A stretch of 64,000 nucleotides of DNA from positions 1,923,501 through 1,987,500 of the forward strand of contig NC_085112.1 of NCBI RefSeq assembly GCF_030269925.1, given 5' to 3'. The DNA is from Bombyx mori. Its lineage: Eukaryota; Arthropoda; Insecta; Lepidoptera; Bombycidae. The position numbers and the translations under genes are program-made. Below, in pieces: positions 11,211 through 22,805 of this stretch; position 1 is the stretch's first letter; each line of letters starts with the position of its first letter. The notes under the pieces are model-generated. The model was not told the origin of the DNA. It did no database searches and was given only the letters and a program-made list of their open reading frames with translations.

Positions 11211-14200
11211 TTACTGATCAATTGGTTTTTCTTCGTCTGATTGTGATACAGGTTTTCTTTCAGGCGGCAAGAATATCGAAACTACGAATCCAGCTGAAAA
11301 CGAAAAAAACCCTCAGTCTCAAATGAGATTATGTAAAATAGTAACAAAATCCCTAGAGGATCAGAAAATAAAATGTTTGACAGTTTTGGCGATTTCCAGT
11401 GTTTGCCTACGTTTGCCGCTAAGGGTGCTGTTCCGACTGCATACAAATTTGAGTTCAGTTTTCCGTTCCCTATCGAGAACGTTAAAAAACTCGCAATAAG
11501 CACACTGGTTATAAGTAATGTTATGTTAGTAGATATTAGGAGAAGTGAAATGATTTAACGAAAGAAAAGTCCACAGTTAAATTCGAGCTCGGGACTGTCT
11601 GCTTTCTAACATCACTTGCTACCCAACTAGCCATATGACCTGCTGTAAATCAATTTACCCTCAGTCCTCACAAAGCTATTGGAAAATTCAACAAATTACA
11701 AAAACACAGCCCCTGTGATGCCGCCCTGCCTTTATCAACTTACAAATAACTAGTAGTACATATCCACTGATCATCGGCGTGCAGTAGTCAGTCAGTAAAC
11801 TGGCTATTAGTTGCACGCTGATAAAGCCGAATCCTCGAGCGACAACAACGGATAGGCATGTTGCCATTCCTCTGAAATTCAAGAATTTATTACTGGTTTA
11901 ATCCTGACTCTTTTTTATTTTTTTGTTATTGCTTAGATGGGTGGACGAGCTCCCAGCCCACCTGGTGTTAAGTGGTTACTGGAGCCCATAGACATCTATA
12001 ACTTAAATGCGCCACCAACCTTGAGATATAAGTTCTAAAGTCTCAAGTATAGTTACAACGGCTGCCCCATCCTTCAAACCGAAACGCATTACTGCTTCAC
12101 GGTAGAAATAGGCACGGTGGTATAGTACCTAATTACGCAAATTATAATTTTTTGCAGGTTTGATTTTTATTACACGATGTTATTCCTTCATCGTGGAAGT
12201 CAATCGTGAACATTTGTTGAGTACGTATTTCATTAGAAATATTAGTACCCGCCTGGAATTCGAACACCGGTGCATCGCTCAACATGAATGCACCGGACGC
12301 CTTATCCTTTAGGCCACGACGATTCTAAGTCAATAGTGTGCACCAAATACAATTCACTGTTGTAATGTCATTGAACGTTAAAGACAGAGAATAATAATGC
12401 TTATTACAATATTTTAAGACCACATCGTATCAAGATATCGAACCTTTTAATAAATTATAAAAACGCTACCTTAAGTGTGTAGGGTTCCATTCCACTAAAT
12501 AGCTATTCACGTTTCCCAATATTAGCGCCACGTATAGAAATAAGAAGAACAGTGCTATACTGAGCATTGGTATCCTGACGAACAGGAGTAGAACCCCGCA
12601 GAATGCTGCTGCGGCAAACACTAGGAGCGTGGTCAACTTTTTCCCTAAAGGTCCTACGGCGAAGGACAGGAGAACTGAGGATACGGTCGACACTCCCGAG
12701 TAGCACATGACTGCGTATAGCGTCATTGGTTGGATAATGTTATCGCAGTCTTTTAAAGTCTGTAACAATAACAAAAGAATGGTTGGTAGGTTTTAGAAAT
12801 GTATTCTTTTACCGCTGTAAGTGTAGATAGACCAAGGATCTGATGGTATTATCGGCGACTATGAACAGTACATGGGACGATAGAAAACTGGCCGGTGTCG
12901 GCATTACTTCGTTACTTCTTGTGGGTGTTATGACAGGCGATTAAGGGATTCACTGGAGTATGGGCAGCAGCTTTCTCTATTAAAGCAGCGTACTGCTATC
13001 ACCAACCGGAATTTATTGGCAATAGTGTGTATTGTAAGACTGCACAGCTACCACCATCCTACATCTTTCTAAAGAGAAGCAATTTAACGATTGTTGTTCA
13101 ATACAATTGATATTACCACGCGCTCCAAAGTAGATGACAGCATTCACAATGTAATATAAATGGGCCCGGTATTCTATTTACACCAGGCGGACCGGAAAAT
13201 CGTCCACTACTGGCGTCCTGTAAGTCCGCACGGGCAGGTACTGCTTATTTCTGCGTCGAGCAACGTTTCGTTTTGAAGAGCAGGGCAGTCGTTGTACTTA
13301 CTATATAACTGAGACTTAGAACTCATGTCTCAAGGTAAAAATCTACTTTGTTCACGTCTATGGACTTCGGTATTCACTTAGCACCATGTGGCCCGTGAAC
13401 TAGTTAACCGCTCTAAGCAATGAAAAGGCCACTATCTGATTTCAAATGTGAGGTTTATGAGGTTTAAGGGTCAATTGTAAACTGCCAAATCACAACACTA
13501 TAATAAATTACGTAAATTTTTGCGACAATTACATCTAAGCACTAAGCTTATTAGGATATGGGAAATTTAACCAATCAGATTTTTCCTGACATGTCAATTT
13601 AATTGTGTAGCAGTAGTGAGTTATATCTTACAGAGTTCGTTGCAGAGGCGGCGTTACTTGCCACTTCGCAGAATGTCAGTCCGTTCTTGTCGCCACCGCT
13701 GAAGTATGCGTTCGTCATTGTGGGCACCCACATAGTGTAACCGGTTGATCTGGAATTAAAATTGATCGGGTGAATGAAGTCTTTTGACGATCTCATACGC
13801 AGAAACACTTCGTTAAAAATTTACAATTCAAATTCAAAATCATTTATTTCAACTTAGATGTCAGTATAACACACTTGTTGAATGTCAAATTATAAAAAAC
13901 TCAGCGGGCTTTTTTTTTTGTTTTTTCTCAGCTTTTTTTTTGTTATACAGCCCCGTAAAACAGTTGCTTATTTTCGAGCCGCCGGCAACGCAAGCCTATG
14001 TTTGTTCCTAGTGTTCACATTATGCAATTTTTTTTTTAAGAAGGAAAGATTACTGATGGCTCCGACGCCTTTCCAGTTTCATCAGAACAAGTGTGCGTGC
14101 AAAGGCTTAGGTCAGGAGGGAAAATGTTTTATTATAGTTGTCGCATTGGTTTTTGTGAGTAGCAGTTTTACTAATTATAAGGCATTAGCCCGGAGGGGTA

Positions 14201-17200
14201 TGCACAAGTAGGTCTTACCTCCCAGGACGTTCTACCCTATAGTACAGATATCACCCTCGTGTCGCAGAGCTGGTGACGACAATCATATTATGATATCTAT
14301 TCACTACGTTCAGGGCGAGAGAGGGGATGGGGGAAGGCAGCGAGAGGAGGATGCACCCGCGGCCTAAGACTCGTGTTCGTCGAGCAGCCGGGTGACATGC
14401 GTCTCTTTTGTTAATATAATGTATTTTACAAGTAATTAATTAAAACGATTACAATTAACTGTCATGCGTGGTTTCCTCTTCACCATCGTCATGAACACCC
14501 CCGTATTTATATTAATAACGCAATAAAACAACAGCGTTAGTATTACTGTAGACTTCCTACTACTAATATTTAAGATTAAAAGAATTAGCAACAGGAAAAT
14601 TATGTAAGGATGCTATTGCTACGGGCAGATCATGAAGAAGTACTAAAAAGCAGTTTCGTAAAGAGTCCAAAACAAATTTTAAGACCATTATCACATTACT
14701 TACGTCATGTAAGCGCACATTAGAATGTAGTAGAGCATCAAGGAATTTTTCAGTAGTGGAGGCTTAAAGAGGGGCGCTGTTTGATCCCACATCTTCCGGA
14801 AGAACGAAGAGTTTTCCATTAGAACCGGCTCTTCGTCCAGATAAACACTACTGACCTGTGAAATTATACAGGAAAATATATGATGGAAAGTTTTTGCGGA
14901 GGCAGTTTGTAGAAAAAGTTGTTTCTAGCAATAAAAGTTCCGATCCCTGAGTAATTAGAATAGCCCCCTAAGCTTCTAACGGTTAGGAAGGGGAAACGAA
15001 GTAAATAATAATAATAATAACTCTTTATTTATATAACACCTTAATATGTACACAGTAAAGTAATAAAACAAAAGTCGGTATATAAATCGGCGGCCTTATC
15101 GCTGAAAGCGATCTCTTCCAGGCAACCTTGCAGGGAGAGGAATAAGTTAACTGGACGGTGCTATATCTTAATAAACTTACATAAAAATATATACTTAAAT
15201 ACACATGTGAAAAATAAATACCATATAAGATAAACTTACATACGATTAAATACAAATAAATACTAAAAATATACAAGATAAAATACAAAAGAAGTAGAAA
15301 CTTATACAGTTATATCATAGAAGCAAAGTAGTGCGATTTCAATCTGGACTTGAAAATTTCCGGCGAGGACGATTGTTTAACGCTTAAGGGTAACGCATTC
15401 CATAAACGGACAGCTTCAACCGCAAAGGAATGGTCATAAAATGACGTCCCGTGAGCCGGAAACTTCAGCATTAAATTCTCCGATGACCTGAGTGAATGAG
15501 AGCTTGCAGTATGTAGGAAATCAAAACGTTCCTGAAGGTAGCGCGGGGACGAGGAATTAAACAGGACACTGTAAAGAAGAGACAATATATGAACATTCCG
15601 GCGATAACGAATAGGAAGCCACTTGAGCTTAACTCGATACTCAGAGACGTGGTCATATTTGCGTAAACCAAATATAAACCTTATGATAAAATTTTGAAGC
15701 CGCTCAAGTTTATTTAGCTGGGCCTCGGTTAGATCAAGATAGCTGGCGTCGGCATAATCAATAATGGGGAGTAACAGAGACTGTGCAAGTGCAATTTTAG
15801 TAGATGTTGGAAGAAAATTACGCAACCTACGTAAGGAACCTGCAGAGGAAAACAGTTTGCGACTGACTGACACCAGTTGTGGTCCCCATGACAAACTGCG
15901 GTCAATGATAACACCAAGATTTTTAACGGTGTCACTAAACGGGATGTTTATCCCGTCAAGAGACAATTGGGGCAGATGTGTCCACTCTATCTTACTGCAT
16001 GTCCTTTGGGTGCCAACAATTATAGACTGCGTTTTTGTTGCATTCAGTTTAAGGCCGTACGCGTTACTCCACTCAGATAAGACGCGTAAGTCGCTATTCA
16101 TAGTCCGAATAGCATTATGTAACTGAGGAAGTGGAGCTTGACAATACAGCTGAAGATCGTCTGCATAAAGGTGGTAGGACGAAGTGAGATTGCAAGATAT
16201 TGAATTAATGAAAAGAGAAAACAAAAGAGGAGATAAAACGCCACCCTGAGGCACTCCGGCAGATGTATTACACCAAGATGAAATCGATTCACCAAGGCCA
16301 ACACACTGTCGGCGTCCGTACAGGTAATTACGAAACCATTCAATCACAGTTGGAGATATGTTGAAGGAGCGAAGAACGGCAAGTAGTATGTCAAAATCAA
16401 CCGTATTGAATGCATTGCTGAAGTCCAGCAGTGTCAACACAGTTAACTGACCGTTTTCCATACCCAGGCGTATGTCGTCGGTGATTTTTACCAGAGCAGT
16501 GACTGTACTATGGCCAGGACGAAAACCGGACTGAAAGGGGTTCAGGAGATCATGACTATTAAGGAACGAACTCAACTGGTTATGGATAAGGCGTTCGAGG
16601 ACTTTAGATAGGAAAGGAAGAATGGATATAGGTCAATAGTCGGAAAAGGATTCAGGGTTAGGTTTTTTTGGCAGAGGTATTATCTGTGCTTCTTTCCAAA
16701 CAGAAGGAAACACACAGTTGGAAATTGAAAAATTAAGGATGTGGCAAAGAATAGGAAGCAGGATATCAACTAATGGGATGACCATATTACGACTTATACT
16801 ATCTGTTCCGATAGCATTGGACGCTATAGAAAGGATACTCCTTCGAACATCACAAGCTATGAATTGACGAAATTTAAAAGAAGAATGGTCAGGAGCGGTA
16901 ATGTTAGAAAGAGAATTAATGGTAGATGACTTAACAACGTCATCTAATAAAGACGAAGAAGTAAAGAAAATGTTCATCTGATCAATGTTAATGTTTGTAG
17001 AATTACACTCTTGACGAGATTTACCAACTCCTAATGACCTTAGAAATTTCCAGACTTTTGCTGGATCCTCAACTTTAACGGAATCATGAATGTGACGTCT
17101 TTGAGCGTCTCTACACACCATATTGCAACGATTTCTGATCTTAATATAACGTGTTCGGTTAAACTCGGTTGGGCGCAACTTATACTTAGTCTTAGCCGCA

Positions 17201-20200
17201 GACTTCCTCCTCTTCAGATCTCTAATATGGTCAGTGATCCAAGGCGCCGGCTGATGTTTAATTTTTATCGCCCTTAAGGGAGCATGGATGTCATATAAAC
17301 GGATCATTAGTGAATTAAATATTGCCACTTGGTCATCGATTGAGCTAGCCGCCATCACAGGCTCCCAATCTACAGTTTTGGCATCCGCAACAAATGCATC
17401 CATGTTCATTCTACCAAAATTGCGTTGCAGAATAACGGTAGGTTTACGTTTAGGAGGCCGAATTTTGTAGGATAAGAAAATCAGATGATGATAGGAAAAA
17501 GAGTCAGCTGAGCATTGTCCGTGCCTGGCAACATGCTCTAGGGAAGAAACTAAGATGAGATCAAGCAGGGATGGGGAAGAATTTGGAAAATGGTGGGTAG
17601 CGCTAAGTGGGAGAATGTGCATGTTGCTCGACGTGACAATGCTTTCTAAGGAAGAAGAACGATGATCACGTTTAAGAAGGCAGGTATTGAAGTCACCCAT
17701 AATTATGGTGTGCTCATAGCAAGGAAGTAGGTCTTCCAAGACCTTTTCAAAAGAAGAAAAATAATTAATGTGAAGAGATGGGCTATAAAAGACTCCAAGT
17801 AAGATTTTAGCATGTGTTAGACCGACTTCAATGAACAAGTGCTCGCTGACATTCGGCAAGGGTGATTGGTCGGAGGCGCTAACGATAGTATATGGTATAT
17901 GGGAGCGTAGGTATATGGCAACACCACCGCCGCCTTTGCCGATTCTATCATTGCGAATTAGGTTGAAGCCGGGTAAAGAATACGAGAATATAAATTTGTT
18001 TTTAATAGTAAAATTAACGTTACTTGATACACAAAAAGAACTTACTGTATTTTACATAGCATATAGCATTACATAAGTTGAACTAACAATGTCATAGGAA
18101 TTCCTAAATAAATTTGCATTCAATTTTTGACGTCACGGTTTAAACAGAAGTAGGTACAGAGTGATTAAAATTACTTACTGGATAAGTATATGGTTTTCTG
18201 CCAGTATTCCATCTATAAATGGATTTAAGAGTATCCAATGCTTTTACAGTCTGGTCTCTGCTGAGCAGAAACTTTGGGCTCTCGTTGAGGAAGGCCATAG
18301 CGATAGTTCCTATAACTCCTGGTATACTGATGATCTGCATCAGCATCCGCCACGGGCGGTATTCCATGTGCAACCACGATATTTCGATGTAGAACGAATG
18401 TTTGAAAACCGGTAGAGCGAAGGCTGAAATTTTCAGATAGATTCGCGATTAAAGGGTAGGTTTCCATTAAAGGTCTTAGGAAGGTCTATCTCCCGAAACA
18501 CTCTATGGACCAATCTTGCTCATTGTGACAATGGTATGATATATATACACCTATGTTATCCAAATCAAATGTCAAATGAGAGTGAATAAGACACAAGCAG
18601 AGCTGTTTGTGTGTGATAGTAGTGATACTGGTGGAAAGAAAAGGGAACATTGACGTTAAATAGATTTTATCCTGAAAGGTCGAAAGCTCAATGACACTAA
18701 AACAAAGATACTCACAGCAAATTATAAACTGGACGCACATTGTGGCACTGGCCAGGAGAAACATGAATCTGCTTCTGTGCCTCTTTGGGGTGCTTTCCCC
18801 GACTAGTACAAAAGCTGCTGCATTAGCCGATGATGTACTGGAATTAATTATAACTTATAGTTGTTTTTTGGCTTTTAATAATGTTGTTTTTGTAATTATC
18901 TACTATCTATCACTAAGGAAGTCATTCATGACAATAATAAGCTGTTATTAAAACTAGAGGTCCCGCAGTAATCGAAATTCGACTATAATTAATTGGAATT
19001 GTAAGTTTGTACACTATTATGATTGTATTTTATACTTCTATAATCACAAATTTCGCCAAGACTACACTATCAAAAATATTAATAAAGACAAACAATATTT
19101 AATCTCAATTTGACAACAGACGACAAAAGTTTGACAATAAATAATATGCATGCGTGTGTGCGTCAAATACATGGTATGTAGCGTGTGTAATGTTTTCTTT
19201 ATTGATTTAATGTATCTTTTATGCATTATTTAAAAAAATATTAGCATTGTGCACTTCTTCTCTATATTCTCTATAAGTGTGGAAAGTTTCATACTCCTTC
19301 GTCCGCGCAATTTTCGTAAAAAGGGATACAAAGTTTTTGCTTCACGTATTAATATATAGATAAAAGATACTCACAAACTGGCTGACAAAAATTTCAATAT
19401 AGCTAGCGAGATATAGGAAGGCGCCATGCTGGCTGCGAAGCCGAAGATAGATCCTACTGGCATCGCGAATAGAAGAGTGGTTCGACGACCCCTTGTATCA
19501 GCGCAGAAGCCCCACACATAAGACGAGAACATAACACCTGGATAAAGGGTTCATCTTTCATTAAATAATAAAATTTACGGCTTAAAAACCGCTTTAAGCC
19601 GGCACTACTTCGTGTTATTAATAAGTAGTAGTGCGCCAAGTATTGTACCTTGTAAACACTTTGCCTGATCTACCTATTTCTGCCGTGAAGCAGTAATGCC
19701 TTTCGGTTTGAAGGGTGGGGCAGCCTTTGTAACTATACTTGAGACCTTAGAACTTATATCTCAAGATGGGTGGCGCATTTACGTCGTAGATGTCTATGGG
19801 CTCCAGAAACCACTTAACACCAGGTGGGCTGTGAGCTCGTCTACCCATAAAAGCAATAATAAAAAAAAAGAACTAATAGTAGTTGTCTCAGTGGGTCGCG
19901 ATTCCGATCCGGTGGTGGATTCTGCGAAGCACTACTCTTGCTAGGGCCAGTTTTAGTAAATTCCCTTAGGTTGAGCCCGTAAGCGCACCTACCCGTCCCA
20001 GGGCCCCCAGACGTCCAGATGTTTACCGGCCATGGGTGTTTTGGCCGGTACCTGCATCGCATCGCCCGGAGGGAACCGACGATGGAGTGTCACCACTGTG
20101 ACTGCGACGAGGACACGGTCGAGCATACGCTCGCACATTGCCCCGCATGGCTGGAGCAACGCCGTGTCCTTGTCTCGCAAATAGGACCGGACTTGTCGCT

Positions 20201-22805
20201 GCCGACTGTCGTGGCCATGATGCTCGGCAGCGATGAGTCCTGGAAGGCGATGCTCGACTTCTGCGAGTACACCATCTCGCAGAAGGAGGCAGCGGAACGA
20301 GAGAGGGAGAGCTCATCCCTCTCCGAACCTATCCGTCGCCGCTGAGCCGGGGGCCGGAGAAGGGCTTTCGCCCGACTCCGGCCCCTGCAGATGGCGGCTT
20401 CCCCCCGGTGAAGGTCAAGGGGCGACCTGACGGGCTGACGTACCGAGACGGCCGACGTTTCAGAGCCTTCGATTCGCCTCGAAGGCTCCGTCGGCTGGGC
20501 GTCCTTGGGGTGAGCCGCGCTGTCTTGTTGTAGTGTTGACCGCGGTAACACCCCTACCTCATCCGGGTTCTGACCTCGGAGGGTATCGGACATCGGGTGT
20601 AAGAGTGCAGGGGAGTCGTTTAGTGGGTGGGCCCTAAAATCCTTGGGCCCGGGATCTGCTCTCAACGCCTGCAGATCGTTGAGTCTCGCATACCTCTTTG
20701 CTTTCAGAAAATACGTGAAGTAGGTCATAATTTTGAGTACCTGATACCTGAAAATTGGCCGTCTAAACAAGGTAGCAGGTAGGCATGCGTTCTTAGTACA
20801 TACTAACACTACGCAATCGGCCACATTTCGTTCGTCAGAAAATACGTGACGTCTGGGAGCCCTGGGATCTTACTCTATAGCTGGAATAGCTACTTAGACA
20901 ACTAGCGAATAGGTAGGGAAAAAAGGCAGTTGTACAAAGTTTCAACTTAATTAGTTGATGATAAGATCCAATAGGACACCTTTGTCGGTTCAGCAAAGTT
21001 TAAATTCCATTGCTTTGAAATAACGATTGCACTAAATTGCGGTATTCGTATTTTTTTTGTTGCCTTTGTATGTGGACGAGCGTACGGCCCAACTGATGGT
21101 AAGTGGTTACTGTCGCCCATGGACTTCAGCAATGCCGGGAGCAGAGCCAAGACGCTGCCTACTAAGTATACAGTACGAGGCCTTCGTGGGGCTTCACAAA
21201 TTCATAACTTGATTTATGTACTTCAAGCTTATTTTATAAATAGCACATCAATTAACCATATCTAATCAAATAAGCAACTGTTTATAAACATTTAAACCTA
21301 CATAAACTGGCATTTTATTGTCTCTATGTTTACATTGAAAATGAATTATAAACGTTAGCTCCTTTGTCTTTCCAGACAAAATAAATATGGCATGTCTTTT
21401 AAATATACAGTGGCTAGACAAAATGATTAAACAATGTAACTTGAGGTAAACAAGTACGTTTTGACTTTCACTGAATATCGCTTAGATTATTGTTTACCGA
21501 GTACAAAGGCCTCTGATCGTTCTCAAAGCCAAAATGATAATAAACTACAACCCTATTGTTAACAGTATACGTTACCAAAGTTAACGTGAATACTTGTCGC
21601 TTTAGTAATGGTTACTATAATAAATCCTCAATCAATCGTCAATCAATCAAAAGTGAACTCAAATTTGTATAGAGTTGGACGTTAGCCTACATTTGCCGCT
21701 AGGGGCGCTGTTCCAACTGCATACTTTGAGTTAACTTTTACGCACTAAGCACACTAAAAAACTCGCACTAAGCACACAGTAAACAGTAGTCAGATAAACT
21801 TACCAATCAACGGTATAGCAGAGAGTAGACCTTGTTCTGCGGTCGTAAGGTCCATATCACAGGCAACGGCCGGCATCACCACGGAGAAACCGAATATGTC
21901 CATGTACATTGCCAGTATTATGAGACAGCATGACGTCAGCATTATAATGTTATATATTCCGAAGCCTGCAGGTATCATGAAGATTATTAGGAAATATTGA
22001 TATGACACGTCCTACTCGAATGACTACTATTACTCAATCATTTATAGTACTGATGGTGGTTTTACTGGTGGCAGGACCTCTTGTGAGTCTGCACGGGTAG
22101 GTACCACCACCCCGCCTATTTTTGCCGTGAAGCACTAATCCGTTTCGGTTTGAAGGGTGGCGTAGCCGTTTTAACTATATTGAGACCTAAGAACTTGTAT
22201 CTCGAGGTGGGTGGCGCATTTACGTTGTAGATGTCTATGGGCTCCAGTAACCACTTAACACCAGGTGAACTGTGAGCTCGTACATCCATCTAAGCAATAA
22301 AAAAAAAAACATTATCGTGACATTTAGGTACGTTTTATTTGGTATTAGCAACAACAGTTGGATGTTCTTAATTGAATTCCAATTAAGTTTATTCAAATAC
22401 CATTCAAATAGGTTTTTTATGGTTGGACGAGCTCACGGCCCACCTGGTGAAGAAGTTTTTTTTTGTCATGATATTCTTTTCAAATTTTAAACTTGAAATG
22501 GCTCCCCTGTAAAGTTGCAAAAATGTCGCTTAAACACATCCATCCACACGACTTCTTACTACTAGTAATAGGTACGTAAATTGTAACTAATTTTTGCAGC
22601 TCAGCATAGGTAGCAAATAAAAAAAAGGATTATTAATTAATTCTGAAGTGTGGTTGGTTTGTGAGCTCCGAAATGTTTTGTGTTGCGAATTGAATGTATC
22701 GTCTGTATTGTACAATAGACAATTTCGCCACTTACCTGTAAGATCCATGGCTGTATCATAACTGCATTTTTTATTAACTACAACTTCTTGTTTAATAAAA
22801 GCCAT
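11211..22805 (-). CDS. MFS transporter B, SV2-like (10 exons, 510 aa)
   Basis: Exons (5' to 3'): 22736-22805, 21804-21965, 19375-19537, 18716-18837, 18179-18423, 14704-14855, 13632-13749, 12470-12759, 11744-11871, 11211-11293. Every junction is GT/AG and the phases (1,1,2,1,0,2,0,2,1) give one 1533-bp frame ending in TAA. A predicted polytopic plasma- or vesicle-membrane transporter with about 12 hydrophobic segments. The N-half MFS signature GFCADTRGRR is at residues 87-96 and NESPKFL follows TM6 (219-225), as in SV2/organic-ion transporters. The equivalent C-half loop reads SFAVGPLGKK (376-385) and lacks the usual aspartate. The TM7-8 loop has cysteines and an N-S-T glycosylation sequon at residues 343-345 that spans an intron. 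Paralogue of the gene at 32271-40579. Introns hold LINEs, SINEs and a Helitron. Substrate unknown. Confidence 0.93.
11385..11508 (+). repeat. Foldback-MITE family, partial copy 1
   Basis: Contains TTTGCCGCTAAGGGTGCTGT, GCATACAAATTTGAG and CTATCGAGAACGTTAAAAAA, then ACTCGCAATAAGCACAC. It matches one arm and the centre of the hairpin element at 43536-43702; another copy is at 21665-21778. In intron 9 of gene B. Confidence 0.65.
11911..12325 (-). mobile_element. Bm1 SINE with tRNA-like head (internal deletion)
   Basis: Minus strand: head CGTCGTGGCCTAAAGGATAA, body to AAGCAATAACAAAAAAAT. Part of the GGTGGTAGGACC core region is missing compared with 9452-9893. It lies in intron 8 of gene B just upstream of exon 9, and is the partner of the inverted SINE-plus-exon copy at 9452-10039. 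Confidence 0.9.
13200..13427 (+). mobile_element. Diverged Bm1 SINE
   Basis: Recognisable blocks GTAAGTCCGCACGGGCAGGT, AACTGAGACTTAGAACTCAT and CTCTAAGCAATGAAAA with many substitutions. Intron 7 of gene B. Confidence 0.7.
13829..14420 (-). mobile_element. Possible old LINE 3' remnant
   Basis: The minus-strand end TTGAAATAAATGATTTTGAA looks like a LINE 3' tail, and the GC-richer sequence upstream differs from neighbouring intron DNA. No reverse transcriptase motif was found. Intron 6 of gene B. Confidence 0.3.
15003..18005 (-). mobile_element. L2/CR1-like LINE, 5'-truncated
   Basis: Minus-strand element inside intron 5 of gene B. It ends in a (TTA/TAA)n microsatellite at 15005-15020, a 3' end usual in L2/CR1-like elements. 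It starts within the endonuclease domain near 18005, so the 5' part and any ORF1 are missing. It encodes the single-ORF endonuclease-reverse transcriptase described at 15310-17859. Confidence 0.85.
15310..17859 (-). pseudogene. LINE endonuclease-reverse transcriptase with one in-frame stop
   Basis: Two frames in the same register, 17859-16633 and 16632-15310, are separated by one TGA just after SFSDY; the conserved continuation PISILPFLSKVLERL follows directly, so a sense codon (arginine in most relatives) has mutated. Upstream of 17859 the frame stays open to about 18000 (RIGKGGGGVAIYLRS). Endonuclease parts: IIMGDFNTCL and SLLDLILVSS. Reverse transcriptase blocks: LLDFSNAFNTVDFD, AGVPQGGVLSPLLF, YHLYADDLQLY. 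The C-terminus AVEAVRLWNALPLSV is typical of these LINEs. Otherwise undamaged, so the copy is fairly young. Confidence 0.85.
18954..19360 (-). mobile_element. Non-autonomous Helitron, family b
   Basis: Same ends as 595-1020: minus strand TCTATATATTAATACGTGAA to GGGACCTCTAG, inserted between A and T, with the subterminal hairpin. It ends 14 bp from the splice donor of gene B exon 3 (donor GT at 19373-19374). Confidence 0.75.
19672..19868 (+). mobile_element. Bm1 SINE, 5'-truncated
   Basis: Starts within CTACCTATTTCTGCCGTGAA and runs to AAAGCAATAATAAAAAAAA. Intron 2 of gene B. Confidence 0.85.
19876..20760 (+). mobile_element. LINE 3' fragments: jockey-type piece joined to R1-clade 3' end
   Basis: 19876-19995 repeats the CAGTGGGTCGCGATTCCGAT block of jockey-type 3' ends. 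From about 20000 GC-rich sequence begins that encodes the R1-type C-terminus at 20019-20345 and a long GC-rich 3' UTR. The GC jump against the AT-rich intron marks the insert. Confidence 0.7.
20019..20345 (+). pseudogene. R1-clade LINE ORF2 C-terminus (CCHC finger)
   Basis: A frame continuing the usual GxGCFGRYLHRIAR stretch into CHHC-x8-H-x4-C (CX2CX8HX4C), the zinc knuckle that closes ORF2 in R1-clade retrotransposons. It ends RRVLVSQIGPDLSLP, then an acidic/basic tail and TGA. The reverse transcriptase and endonuclease parts are missing. Confidence 0.75.
21045..21175 (-). mobile_element. LINE 3'-end remnant, family L-c
   Basis: The minus strand reads LPALLKSMGDSNHLPSVGPY. The same C-terminal/3' block recurs near 4830-4960, 36855-37160, 49150-49395 and 53975-54262 in various states of decay. 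Clade not determined. Confidence 0.5.
21665..21778 (+). repeat. Foldback-MITE family, partial copy 2
   Basis: Shares TTTGCCGCTAGGGGCGCTGT and AACTCGCACTAAGCACACAG with 43536-43702 and 11385-11508. It lies immediately beside the donor of gene B exon 2. Confidence 0.65.
22056..22309 (+). mobile_element. Bm1 SINE, 5'-truncated
   Basis: TACTGGTGGCAGGACCTCTT to CTAAGCAATAAAAAAAAAAA. Intron 1 of gene B. Confidence 0.9.
22320..22520 (+). repeat. Dispersed repeat D, interrupted by a Bm1 scrap
   Basis: TTTTATTTGGTATTAGCAAC, GAAGTTTTTTTTTGTCATGA and AAATGTCGCTTAAAC all recur at 62155-62305. Here about 40 bp of reversed Bm1 sequence (GACGAGCTCACGGCCCACCT, near 22409-22452) sits in the middle. Confidence 0.6.

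Noticed and set aside
15764..16126. 120-codon plus-strand frame
   Set aside because: Shadow of the LINE reverse transcriptase.
20090..20824. 244-codon minus-strand frame
   Set aside because: Antisense of the GC-rich R1-type LINE end; no motifs.
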